Shown: positions 7,497 to 15,194 of the stretch, in pieces
Layout of the letters: each line of letters begins with the position of its first letter
Numbering within the stretch: position 1 is the stretch's first letter
NCBI GenBank assembly: GCA_023665325.1
Contig: JAMPED010000006.1
Location: 1 to 46,831, forward strand
Source: Acetobacter sp.
Lineage (GTDB): Bacteria > Pseudomonadota > Alphaproteobacteria > RF32 > CAG-239
Length of the DNA: 46,831 bases
Direction of reading: 5' to 3'
Notes under the pieces: model-generated
Database searches by the model: none
What the model was told of the DNA's origin: nothing
Seen by the model: only the letters and a program-made list of their open reading frames with translations
Program-made: the position numbers and the translations under genes

Positions 7497-8838
7497 TTTC
7501 AGGCTCCATTGTTATTGTCGTGTAAAAAGTATTGTCAATACCTTGCACAAAAAATGTAATTGGACGAAAATCATCCATAACAGCATTACGAATATTTTCT
7601 AATAAATTATCTGTAGTATATATGTCAGTCCGATCAGCTTCAAGTAAAATATCTCCCTTTTTTATACCTGTACCATATAAGGGTGATTTTCTTTCAATTT
7701 TCATCACCATTAGCCCACGAGGGCTAGCTTCCTTAACGGCAATATGTAACTCAGAAATATAAAATATACCACTTTCAATATTTTCATTATAATATTTGCT
7801 GCTCTCTGTTAATGCTTTATTGGTAACATTTTTTAATGCCTCTGAGGGCATTTCTTGTACGCGTACAACATTTCTAATTTCTTCACCAAAACTAATCGTC
7901 TTCAAACGCAGAGCTTGTCCTGGTTCCATTGTTTCTGTAAATCGTAAAAAGGCATCAATGTTTTCAGCAGGGATGTCATTATAGGCAATAATAATGTCTC
8001 CGACGCGAATTCCTTCCTTATAAGCATTAGAGTTTTCGTTGATTTCGGTTACCACAAAACCCGCTTTATTTGTATATCTGTCGATTCCGTTTGCAACCGA
8101 CATCCCAATCCAACTACGTCTAACCTTGCCGCTGTCAATAAGTTGTTTAGATACCCAGTTAGCAATATTAGAGGGAAGTGAAAACCCAACACCGCTAGCC
8201 CCTTTAGTTGTAAAAATGGCAGCATTAACTCCGATAACCTCTCCATTAAGATTAAACATTGGGCCACCTGAATTACCTTGATTGATAGCAGCATCTGTTT
8301 GAATGTATTGTTGCTCGTTCAATCCTATATTACGTGATTTTGCAGAGATGATTCCTTGTGAAACACTAACCCCTAAACCGTATGGATTACCAAAAGTTAA
8401 AACTTTATCGCCAATTCTTGCGTCATCAGCATCTCCAAATTTAACATAATGAAAAGTTTCTTCTTTTTTATTTTTAACATTGCCAATCTTCAAAACAGCT
8501 AGGTCACTAGGTTTATCAATGCCAGCAATTTTTGCTTCGTATGATATACCATTATTTGTGATAACAGTAATTTTTTTTGCGCCGTTAATAACGTGTTCAT
8601 TCGTTAAAATATAACCATTATCACGAATGAAAAAGCCAGAACCAAGAGCTTCACGACCATCCAAACTTGGTTCTAACATTACATTATCAATATTTTCATC
8701 ATCTCCGCTGATTGTTTGCCGTTCAGTTGAGATGTTAACAACTGCAGGCATTAACTCTTCCACTAAATCTGCATACGATTCCATTGCGTTGGCTGGTATT
8801 ATAAAAAAGCAACAGAGAAAACAAATTAAAAAGCGCAT
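7489..8838 (-). CDS. DegP/Do-like periplasmic serine protease
   Basis: This 449-residue HtrA-family protease degrades or refolds damaged envelope proteins. A signal peptide covers residues 1-18 (cleavage after ANA). The trypsin-like domain carries the catalytic triad His82 (TNEHV), Asp112 (SDLAVL) and Ser190 (GNSGGP). Two PDZ domains follow at about 235-315 and 360-440. The second is less typical, ending in an ITFFVQG strand. The ATG has AGGA nine bases upstream. The gene follows hflC by 12 bases, the common alphaproteobacterial hflK-hflC-degP arrangement for membrane and periplasmic quality control. The exact paralogue (DegP, DegQ or MucD type) cannot be fixed from sequence alone. Confidence 0.93.
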   Translation of the reverse strand: MRFLICFLCCFFIIPANAMESYADLVEELMPAVVNISTERQTISGDDENIDNVMLEPSLDGREALGSGFFIRDNGYILTNEHVINGAKKITVITNNGISYEAKIAGIDKPSDLAVLKIGNVKNKKEETFHYVKFGDADDARIGDKVLTFGNPYGLGVSVSQGIISAKSRNIGLNEQQYIQTDAAINQGNSGGPMFNLNGEVIGVNAAIFTTKGASGVGFSLPSNIANWVSKQLIDSGKVRRSWIGMSVANGIDRYTNKAGFVVTEINENSNAYKEGIRVGDIIIAYNDIPAENIDAFLRFTETMEPGQALRLKTISFGEEIRNVVRVQEMPSEALKNVTNKALTESSKYYNENIESGIFYISELHIAVKEASPRGLMVMKIERKSPLYGTGIKKGDILLEADRTDIYTTDNLLENIRNAVMDDFRPITFFVQGIDNTFYTTITMEPEND

Positions 8839-8850
8839 ACGTTCTAATCC

Positions 8851-9711
8851 TTACCGTAAAGATTTTCCAAAATAGTTGAAAAATTCTCCTTCAGGTGTAA
8901 TAACCATAGATGTCTCATTATCAAATGAATTGCGATAAGCCTCTAGGGAACGATAAAAAGAATAAAACTCCGGATCTGAACTAGTTGCTTTATTCCAGAT
9001 TTCTGTGGCAATTTTATCACCTTCACCTTTAATTTTTTGAGCTTCTTTTTCTGCCGTTGCAACAGTTATAGTGGCTTGTTTATCTGCTGTTGCACGAATC
9101 TCCTGTGCAGCTTTCTCGCCATCAGCACGATACCCTTTAGCCTCGCGGATTCGCTCTGTTTTCATTCGATCGTTAATAGCTTGAGAAACTTGTATCGGTA
9201 AATCCGCTCTGCGAATGCGAACATCTACAACTTCCACACCTAACTGAGCCGCGTCAGCTTTTACTGCCTGACTGATGCGTTTCATAATTTCTGTTCTTTT
9301 CTCAGATAATAATTCTTTCAGTGTTACAGTTGCTAATACATTTCTAGCAGATGAGTTAACAATTTCTTGCAGCCGATTCTGTGCTTGATACTCGGTCCGT
9401 ACAGTCCGGTAAAATGTCAATGGTTCGGTAATTTTATAACGCGAAAAAGTATCAACATCCAAACGTTTTTTATCCTTCAATACAACTTCTTGTGCAGGTG
9501 GTTCAAGATTAAGTAAGCGTTTATCATAAAAAATAACATTTTGAATAAAAGGAATCTTAATTTTAAGTCCTGGCTCTTGCACTAATCGTACGGGGTCACC
9601 AAATTGTAGCACGATTGCTTGTTCAGGCTGTTGAACGATATAAAAAGATTGTGCGGCAACAATTAAGAAAAGTACTGCACCGATTAAAATAAAATGTAAA
9701 TTCTTTTTCAT
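8851..9711 (-). CDS. hflC: FtsH modulator HflC
   Basis: The 286-residue SPFH/prohibitin-family protein forms, with HflK, a large membrane cage that regulates the FtsH protease. One N-terminal membrane helix (about 7-27) precedes the SPFH domain, starting YIVQQPEQAIVLQFG. A long charged coiled coil from about 180 to 235 contains the family-typical RMKTERIREAKGYRADGEK. A GGAG ribosome-binding site is eight bases before the ATG. It is 16 bases downstream of hflK and 12 upstream of the protease gene, clearly one operon. Confidence 0.95.
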   Translation of the reverse strand: MKKNLHFILIGAVLFLIVAAQSFYIVQQPEQAIVLQFGDPVRLVQEPGLKIKIPFIQNVIFYDKRLLNLEPPAQEVVLKDKKRLDVDTFSRYKITEPLTFYRTVRTEYQAQNRLQEIVNSSARNVLATVTLKELLSEKRTEIMKRISQAVKADAAQLGVEVVDVRIRRADLPIQVSQAINDRMKTERIREAKGYRADGEKAAQEIRATADKQATITVATAEKEAQKIKGEGDKIATEIWNKATSSDPEFYSFYRSLEAYRNSFDNETSMVITPEGEFFNYFGKSLR

Positions 9712-9727
9712 TATAAGCTCCGTTTTC

Positions 9728-10759
9728 TTATTTCAAAGGTAATATCGGCATCATATTGGAACCTTTTGCGCCAGGCTCCATAATAACAGTTTTAGACTTT
9801 TTCAAAACATCTTCCATTGTTTCTAAATAAAGTCTTTTAGCGGTAACCTGACGTCCAGTTCGATATGCTTCATAAATTGAAGAAAAACGTTTTGCTTCAC
9901 CTTCAGCTTTGCTTATAGCTGCTTGTTTATACGCCTCAGCTTCTTGTGTACGCTTAATAGCCTCACCTTCAGCCTTCGGTAAAACTTCATTGGCATACGC
10001 CTCAGCTTCATTTTTAAAACGCTCAGCATCAGTTTTTGCACGTTGAACCTCGTTAAACGCATCTACAACCTGTTTTGGTGGATCAGCTTTCTGTAATTTA
10101 ACACGAACAATATTCACACCAGTTTGAAAACCATCAAGCAAACCTTGTAATTCTTTCTTGGTATCATTCTCAATTTTATCACGATCACCGGTAATAACAT
10201 CTTCCATTTTAGATTGTCCGATAATTTCTCGTAATACAGATTGTGCTGCAACTCTTACTGTCGATTCGGGGGTTCTTGTTTTAAAAAGGTAGTCTTTAGC
10301 ATCTTTAATGTTCCAAACCACAGTAAGGTTAATATCTACAATATTTTCATCACCAGTAAGCATATGACTTTCAGTTAGTGCGTTAACAGAGTTTCTTAAA
10401 CTGGTTTCATTTTCAGCAACGCCAAGATTGATGCTTCGTTCTTTACTGATGTCAACAATATAAACCGTTTCAATTGGATATGGAATATGATAGTGCAATC
10501 CGGCATCTGTCGTTTCAACATATTTACCCAGCCGCAAAACAACACCTTGCTCACTAGGTTGAACTTGATAAAACCCCGAAACAAGCCATAAAAACAATAT
10601 TACAGCAAAAATAACTTTGAAAAAGCCATCAAAATTATCTTTAGAATTTTGCATCTTGGCAATTTTTGTTGTAAAGTCTACAACATTCGGTTTGGTTGTG
10701 GAAGCCTCATTGGAGGTATCCCACGGATTCATATTGTTTAAATCTGTTTTTTTAACCAT
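9728..10759 (-). CDS. hflK: FtsH modulator HflK
   Basis: The 343-residue partner of HflC has a polar, Asn-rich N-terminus (NNMNPWD, residues 8-14), shorter than the Gly-rich region of many HflK proteins. A membrane helix at about 47-63 follows. The SPFH domain begins FYQVQPSEQGVVLRLGKY, and a long coiled coil has alternating Lys/Glu/Ala. GAGG lies ten bases before the ATG. It is the first gene of the minus-strand operon and is divergent from mrp across 128 AT-rich bases, which should hold promoters for both directions. No clean promoter boxes stood out there. Confidence 0.94.
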   Translation of the reverse strand: MVKKTDLNNMNPWDTSNEASTTKPNVVDFTTKIAKMQNSKDNFDGFFKVIFAVILFLWLVSGFYQVQPSEQGVVLRLGKYVETTDAGLHYHIPYPIETVYIVDISKERSINLGVAENETSLRNSVNALTESHMLTGDENIVDINLTVVWNIKDAKDYLFKTRTPESTVRVAAQSVLREIIGQSKMEDVITGDRDKIENDTKKELQGLLDGFQTGVNIVRVKLQKADPPKQVVDAFNEVQRAKTDAERFKNEAEAYANEVLPKAEGEAIKRTQEAEAYKQAAISKAEGEAKRFSSIYEAYRTGRQVTAKRLYLETMEDVLKKSKTVIMEPGAKGSNMMPILPLK

Positions 10760-10887
10760 AAATAAAAACCTCTAAAGTTCTATAAAATAAAAAATATATA
10801 AAATTTATACATTTATTGTAGAAAAATAATACAAAGCTTGTATAAAAACAATATTGAATAAATTATATCCACATTGAGGAATTTGCT

Positions 10888-11886
10888 ATGGTTAATAAAA
10901 CTGAAAATCAAGATTTGGTCTTAAAGTATTATAGTGCGGCAGAAATAATATCCATCAAAGAGATTGGAACTCGCTTGATTGTAACATTGAATGCAGAAAG
11001 TGATGAAACGAAAGTAACGGTGTTGAAAACTGAACTAGAGCAAAATAATCCTAATAAAAAAGTAAATGTGGTTTTTGTAAAAGAAAAAAAGGAAGAAACA
11101 GTAGTTTCTGAAAAATGGAATATCAAAGATGTGAAGCATATTATTGCTGTCTCATCTGGAAAAGGTGGTGTTGGAAAATCAACTACAGCTGTCAATTTGG
11201 CTTTGGCTCTAGCAAACTTAAATTTGAAAGTGGCATTATTTGATGCTGATATATATGGACCTTCAGTTCCGACAATGTTGGGTTATGCATCTGTTCCTCC
11301 GACATCCTATGATGGTTCAACTTTTGAACCTTTTTATGAATGTGGCATCAAATCAATGTCAATTGGGAGTATGATTGCTGGAGATACAGCATTGATATGG
11401 CGAGGAGCTAAAGCTTGTGGAGCAATCCAGCAGCTATTAACAGAAACCAATTGGGGAGAAATAGATGTGATGGTTGTTGATATGCCTCCAGGAACGGGAG
11501 ATATACAAATCACAATGTCTCAAAAAATAGATTTTTCAGGTGCGGTTATAGTTTCAACACCGCAAGATATAGCCTTGATTGATGCCGTAAAAGGGATTAA
11601 CCTTTTTAATAAAATTGGCGTTCCAGTATTAGGAATTGTGGAAAATATGAGCTATTATATATGTGAAAAATGCGGTCATCGGGCAGAAATATTTGGACAC
11701 GCCGGTGCAGAAAAAACTGCTGAAAGATATGGAATAGATTTTCTAGGAGGTATCCCTTTACATTATGATATTCGTTTAAATGCTGATTCGGGTACACCAA
11801 TTGTTCAAAGCGAACCAAATAGCGAATATACCAAAGCCTATGAGACTATCGCTCAAAAAATAGCTGAAAAGCTAAAAATGCTTTAA
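10888..11886 (+). CDS. mrp: Iron-sulfur cluster carrier ATPase Mrp/ApbC
   Basis: The 332-residue P-loop ATPase of the MinD/Mrp family binds and transfers [4Fe-4S] clusters in the cytoplasm. The deviant Walker A GKGGVGKST (91-99), DADIYGPSVP, VVDMPPGTGD and the cluster-binding Cys259-x-x-Cys262 (YYICEKCGH) are all present. The N-terminal MIP18/DUF59-like region is shortened to about 80 poorly conserved residues. GAGG sits ten bases upstream of the ATG. It is transcribed alone, divergent from hflK and convergent with the methyltransferase gene. Confidence 0.93.
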   Translation: MVNKTENQDLVLKYYSAAEIISIKEIGTRLIVTLNAESDETKVTVLKTELEQNNPNKKVNVVFVKEKKEETVVSEKWNIKDVKHIIAVSSGKGGVGKSTTAVNLALALANLNLKVALFDADIYGPSVPTMLGYASVPPTSYDGSTFEPFYECGIKSMSIGSMIAGDTALIWRGAKACGAIQQLLTETNWGEIDVMVVDMPPGTGDIQITMSQKIDFSGAVIVSTPQDIALIDAVKGINLFNKIGVPVLGIVENMSYYICEKCGHRAEIFGHAGAEKTAERYGIDFLGGIPLHYDIRLNADSGTPIVQSEPNSEYTKAYETIAQKIAEKLKML

Positions 11887-11899
11887 AACAAAAGACAGA

Positions 11900-12598
11900 C
11901 TACTTGTTAACTCTATAAAATTCTTTTCTATGTTTGCGTCCCATACCCCATAGATTGCCCCAGCCATTTATGGGCTGCACAATATATTGGGATTTAAAAT
12001 TAAAGTCACGGCTTAAAAATAGTGAGGTTGTTTTGGTGTAATTATTCATTGGGCAAAAGCCGTAAAAATCAATCTGAATTAAATCTCCTTTTTTGAGGTT
12101 GTTAACGGCATCAATGTATTCTTGACTAGTGTTAATTCGGTCACTATCATCTAAAATAATCATTCCACCCGCATTAAGGCGTTCGAGAGCTGTTCTGGCA
12201 CAATCCGCCCGACGTTTGCCATCAACAATAATAACATCATATTTTTTATTATCTTCATAAATAGCGTTAAAATATCCTTCACCTTCATCGCGCCACCGAA
12301 TATCTAGATTCGCTTTGTTAAATTCTTGTTTCCATTTTTCAAACCACTGTAGGTTGTCTTCAATACTAGTAACTTGTTTTGCTCGATTTGCCCAAAAAAG
12401 TGAAGAATTACCGCAGCCAAACTCAAAAATTTCTTTGCCTGAAAAATCTAGTTGAGATAAATATTCAATCGCAGGATAAGTGTACCACGGAATAGGATTG
12501 TTATCTTTATCTAAACAAACTTTTTCGTTAATGGTGCGTTCAATAGCAAATTCTTTTTGCCACATCTCAATAAATTTTAAAAATTTTTCACTATACAT
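11900..12598 (-). CDS. Class I SAM-dependent methyltransferase, unknown substrate
   Basis: The 232-residue protein has a Rossmann-type SAM-binding core. The glycine loop FEFGCGNSSLFW is near residues 58-69, VTSIEDN marks the acidic end of the next strand, DVIIVDGKRRADC follows, and MIILDDSDR is the motif IV-like strand. It resembles FkbM-like or glycan-associated methyltransferases more than nucleic-acid enzymes. The substrate cannot be named. I reject the longer start at 12646 because those codons are part of a terminator hairpin. ATG 12598 lies just beyond it, with only a weak GGG seven bases upstream. It follows gcrA on the same strand but is probably transcribed separately. Confidence 0.75.
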   Translation of the reverse strand: MYSEKFLKFIEMWQKEFAIERTINEKVCLDKDNNPIPWYTYPAIEYLSQLDFSGKEIFEFGCGNSSLFWANRAKQVTSIEDNLQWFEKWKQEFNKANLDIRWRDEGEGYFNAIYEDNKKYDVIIVDGKRRADCARTALERLNAGGMIILDDSDRINTSQEYIDAVNNLKKGDLIQIDFYGFCPMNNYTKTTSLFLSRDFNFKSQYIVQPINGWGNLWGMGRKHRKEFYRVNK

Positions 12599-12614
12599 TG
12601 ATAACCCATCTAAT

Positions 12615-12648
12615 AAAAAAGATGCGAAATCAATCCTAACCCGCATCT
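12615..12648 (-). terminator. Terminator of gcrA
   Basis: On the minus strand AGATGCG (12648-12642) pairs with CGCATCT (12626-12620) and is followed by a T6 run (12620-12615). It lies 23 bases after the gcrA stop and overlaps the longest frame of the next gene. This supports the shorter start there. Confidence 0.75.
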
Positions 12649-12670
12649 CTAAAATCGTAAATATGTAAAA

Positions 12671-13126
12671 TTAGAATTTCTTACCCGGTTTAACGTATGC
12701 TACTGCTGCGTGTTCTTCGCAATATGTTTGCCCTGTTTTAATTCTTTTTCCACAGAAACAAAAATCATCATCACGCGGATCACCCATTGGCCAGCGGCAA
12801 GTATGATTATCAAGCTTAACTAACGGAATATTTGTTTTTTCAACAATTTCAGGCTTTTCAACAGATTTTACATCTTTAGCTGTGGTAGTTTTAGAAGAAG
12901 TTTCTTTTGTTTGTTTGCGTTTTTCTTTAATTTTAACTGCTTTTTTATCTTCTGTCTCAGTATCACTTTTTTTAATCGGAGAAGGTCTAGCCGTTAAACA
13001 TAAGCGATGCACTTTTCCAATTATTGAGTTCTTTGTAACATTTAGGGCTTTGGCTATTTGACCGGTGGTCATTCCTCTATCCCACATTCTTTTTAATTCT
13101 TCTACGGCTTCTTCGGTCCAAATCAT
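12671..13126 (-). CDS. gcrA: Cell cycle regulator GcrA
   Basis: The 151-residue protein is a sigma-70-interacting transcription factor. In Caulobacter it acts at promoters carrying CcrM-methylated GANTC sites. An N-terminal helix-turn-helix (MIWTEEAVEELKRMW, then GKVHRL near 38-42) precedes a Lys/Thr-rich linker. The conserved C-terminal sigma-interaction block has CRWPMGDPRDDDFCFCG and Cys136-x-x-His139. GcrA is confined to Alphaproteobacteria, so it anchors the taxonomy. GGGAG lies eight bases upstream of the ATG. A GANTC site sits inside its probable promoter, suggesting methylation-linked autoregulation. Confidence 0.95.
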   Translation of the reverse strand: MIWTEEAVEELKRMWDRGMTTGQIAKALNVTKNSIIGKVHRLCLTARPSPIKKSDTETEDKKAVKIKEKRKQTKETSSKTTTAKDVKSVEKPEIVEKTNIPLVKLDNHTCRWPMGDPRDDDFCFCGKRIKTGQTYCEEHAAVAYVKPGKKF

Positions 13127-13164
13127 ATTTGTAGCTCCCTTGTCTGGTTAATACTTTTAAAATC

Positions 13165-13193
13165 ACAATAAACGATTCGGTTTTAAATTGCAA
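13165..13193 (-). promoter_or_regulatory. Putative gcrA promoter with internal GANTC site
   Basis: On the minus strand TTGCAA (13193-13188) and TATTGT (13170-13165) are 17 bases apart. The spacer carries GAATC (GANTC, 13178-13174) four bases before the -10 box. GANTC is the CcrM methylation site, and GcrA is known to act at promoters with GANTC near the core elements. Confidence 0.5.
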
Positions 13194-13258
13194 GTATAAC
13201 GTTTTTTTAAATTTTATAAAATAAAATATTACTAACCAATTAAAAGGAAAGAAAGTTT

Positions 13259-14518
13259 ATGCTTAAAATCATTTTTACAGCCCTGCTAATTTGTGGAATA
13301 AGTTTTAATGCGTGTGCAGACGCTTCTAAATATATCCATAATTTTGATATTCAAATGGATATGGACTTATCTAATTTAGATAAATATATCCTAAAACTAA
13401 AAAAAATGGCAAGAGTGTATGATAAAGGCTATGAATCACGTTTTTATATGGAGAAAAAATTTAATAAAGAATTCAGTCGTGTAATAAAAGCCTATGGTAA
13501 TAGTGAAAGTCGTATAAAAACAAGTTATGAAGATGATTTGCTGCAATTGATACAAATGTTGCCTAAAGAAATGTATCAATATATAGGGCCAATGTTGCAC
13601 GAAGTTCCAACAATGCCCGAAAAAATATTAAATCTTCCGGGAATAAAAGAAACAAAAAATAAATTTCCCGATGATATTGCTGAAAAATATAAAGGTGTAG
13701 AGGATTTGGAATATCTATCTCCCGCTCTTTACGTGGCGTTAATGCCGCAAATGTGGGAAAAAAGCAAAAATCTTGATGAGCCCGAAAATTTACCAGCTGA
13801 GAAGCCTAAAAAGCCAATACGTATACCTGATTATCTAAAGGAAAAAGTCGATTCGCCAGTACCTCAAGCGGAAATGACGCCAGCATCAGCAACAGTGAAA
13901 CTTAAGCCAAAAGTAAAAGCGGATATGTCGCGTCGAACAATATTCCCAACATTAACATCACCGCTAACAACAAAAGATGCTGAAGATTTTATTGCAACAT
14001 TGGATAAAGTCAATGAATGGGGAAAAAAGAATGATATGAAAAATAGTTTGGCAATTATAGATGCTGGTTTTTTGCTAAATTTAATGGAGTTAGATAAAGA
14101 AAATGGATTATCGCAAAATGAACTAAAAGATTTAGTGAATCCGTGTCAAAATCTTATTTTAAAAACGCGAATAGCGGGTATTTATGATGATTTTAGGGGG
14201 GTTGTCGCGGAAGAAGGATTTACTCCTGAAGAGTGGGCATATACCTGTGATAAAACATTTAAAGCGTTTCGAGTGGCAGAAATAAATCACGGAGTAGCTT
14301 ATGCGATACGTTTTCATCGTCGCGGTTATTACAATAAATATATTAAAATGCTTCCGGAGAAATGGCAGAAACAGATGTTTGAAACTGAGGCGGCAATTAT
14401 TGCAATGTATGCAGTTTTAAAAGAAGATGTGGAAGCTGTTAGACCAATAAAAGGGAAAATTAGGCAAAAAATACTTGAAAATAATGAGTTGCTACTGACA
14501 TCTCCAATCGTTTATTAA
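13259..14518 (+). CDS. Hypothetical secreted protein
   Basis: I do not recognise this 419-residue protein. A signal peptide is clear (about 1-21, hydrophobic core and CADA cleavage region), so it is probably periplasmic. The N-terminal half to about 170 is charged and mainly helical. A Pro/Lys/Ala-rich linker spans about 172-235. The C-terminal half is another helical block with two Cys that could pair (in NPCQN and YTCDK). GGAAAG precedes the ATG. It stands between gcrA (divergent) and rpoZ, each with its own promoter, so context gives no functional hint. The frame is long, uninterrupted and well started, so it is a real gene. Confidence 0.75.
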   Translation: MLKIIFTALLICGISFNACADASKYIHNFDIQMDMDLSNLDKYILKLKKMARVYDKGYESRFYMEKKFNKEFSRVIKAYGNSESRIKTSYEDDLLQLIQMLPKEMYQYIGPMLHEVPTMPEKILNLPGIKETKNKFPDDIAEKYKGVEDLEYLSPALYVALMPQMWEKSKNLDEPENLPAEKPKKPIRIPDYLKEKVDSPVPQAEMTPASATVKLKPKVKADMSRRTIFPTLTSPLTTKDAEDFIATLDKVNEWGKKNDMKNSLAIIDAGFLLNLMELDKENGLSQNELKDLVNPCQNLILKTRIAGIYDDFRGVVAEEGFTPEEWAYTCDKTFKAFRVAEINHGVAYAIRFHRRGYYNKYIKMLPEKWQKQMFETEAAIIAMYAVLKEDVEAVRPIKGKIRQKILENNELLLTSPIVY

Positions 14519-14535
14519 AAAAAACAAAAAAACAG

Positions 14536-14564
14536 TTGCATTTCAAAGATGTGTTGTGTATAAG
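14536..14564 (+). promoter_or_regulatory. Promoter of rpoZ
   Basis: TTGCAT (14536-14541) and TATAAG (14559-14564) are separated by exactly 17 bases and lie 40 bases before the rpoZ ATG. It is the best-looking sigma-70-type promoter in the window. Confidence 0.6.
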
Positions 14565-14604
14565 AAAACACAAAATATAAAATTCAAGATAAAGGGTGAA
14601 TGAA

Positions 14605-15084
14605 ATGGCTCGTGTAACAGTTGAAGACTGTATTGAAAAAATTCCAAACCGTTATGAACTTCTGTTGGTTGCAGCTCAGCGTGCAAAAGATATTGCTGCT
14701 GGTTCACCAATTAAAGTTGAACGTGATAACGATAAAAATTCTGTAGTATCTTTAAGAGAAATAGCTGAAAATAAGGCTGATATAGAAGAATTACAGCGCT
14801 CACTGGTGATGGGATTGCAAAAGTATGTTGAAGTAGAAGAGCCAGAAGAAGAGGAATTAGAGATTCTGGCTGCTGAAAAAGAATTATCAGAACTAGATGC
14901 ACAGTTTGATGGTGATACAATCTTAGATGCAGCATTAGCTGAAAGTATGCAAATCGAAGATAGTAACGGTGAAACATTAGATGTTGATAGCGTAGATGTA
15001 TCGTTAGATGACGCAGATTTAGATGATGATTTGCTCGATGTTAAAGATGATTTTTCTGATGATATAGAAGATTTCGAAGAATAA
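14605..15084 (+). CDS. rpoZ: RNA polymerase omega subunit with long acidic tail
   Basis: The 159-residue product is the omega subunit, which helps fold and assemble the beta' subunit and can contribute to the ppGpp response. The N-terminal 65 residues carry the family core: MARVTVEDC, then IPNRYELLLVAAQRAKDI and an ENKADIEELQRSL-type stretch. The C-terminal extension is strongly acidic: 18 of the last 34 residues are Asp or Glu. The ATG at 14605 has AAAGGGTG seven bases upstream; a GTG three codons earlier overlaps that site and is rejected. It directly precedes the Rsh gene, the usual rpoZ-spoT pairing, but a terminator separates them. Confidence 0.93.
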   Translation: MARVTVEDCIEKIPNRYELLLVAAQRAKDIAAGSPIKVERDNDKNSVVSLREIAENKADIEELQRSLVMGLQKYVEVEEPEEEELEILAAEKELSELDAQFDGDTILDAALAESMQIEDSNGETLDVDSVDVSLDDADLDDDLLDVKDDFSDDIEDFEE

Positions 15085-15115
15085 ATCTAATTTTTAAGAA
15101 AATTTAAGAATTCAT

Positions 15116-15151
15116 AAAGCAAGATAAGGATAAACAAGTCTTGCTTTTTTT
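15116..15151 (+). terminator. Terminator after rpoZ
   Basis: AAAGCAAGA (15116-15124) pairs with TCTTGCTTT (15139-15147) and runs into a T run. It ends rpoZ transcription before the rsh gene. Confidence 0.8.
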
Positions 15152-15168
15152 ATATTTTGCGCTATAAC
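15141..15168 (+). promoter_or_regulatory. Possible promoter of the Rsh gene
   Basis: TTGCTT (15141-15146) and TATAAC (15163-15168) are 16 bases apart, 26 bases before the start codon. The -35 overlaps the rpoZ terminator arm, so the two elements share DNA. Confidence 0.35.
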
Positions 15169-15194
15169 TAATAAATGGGATGAAAAGAGGTTAG

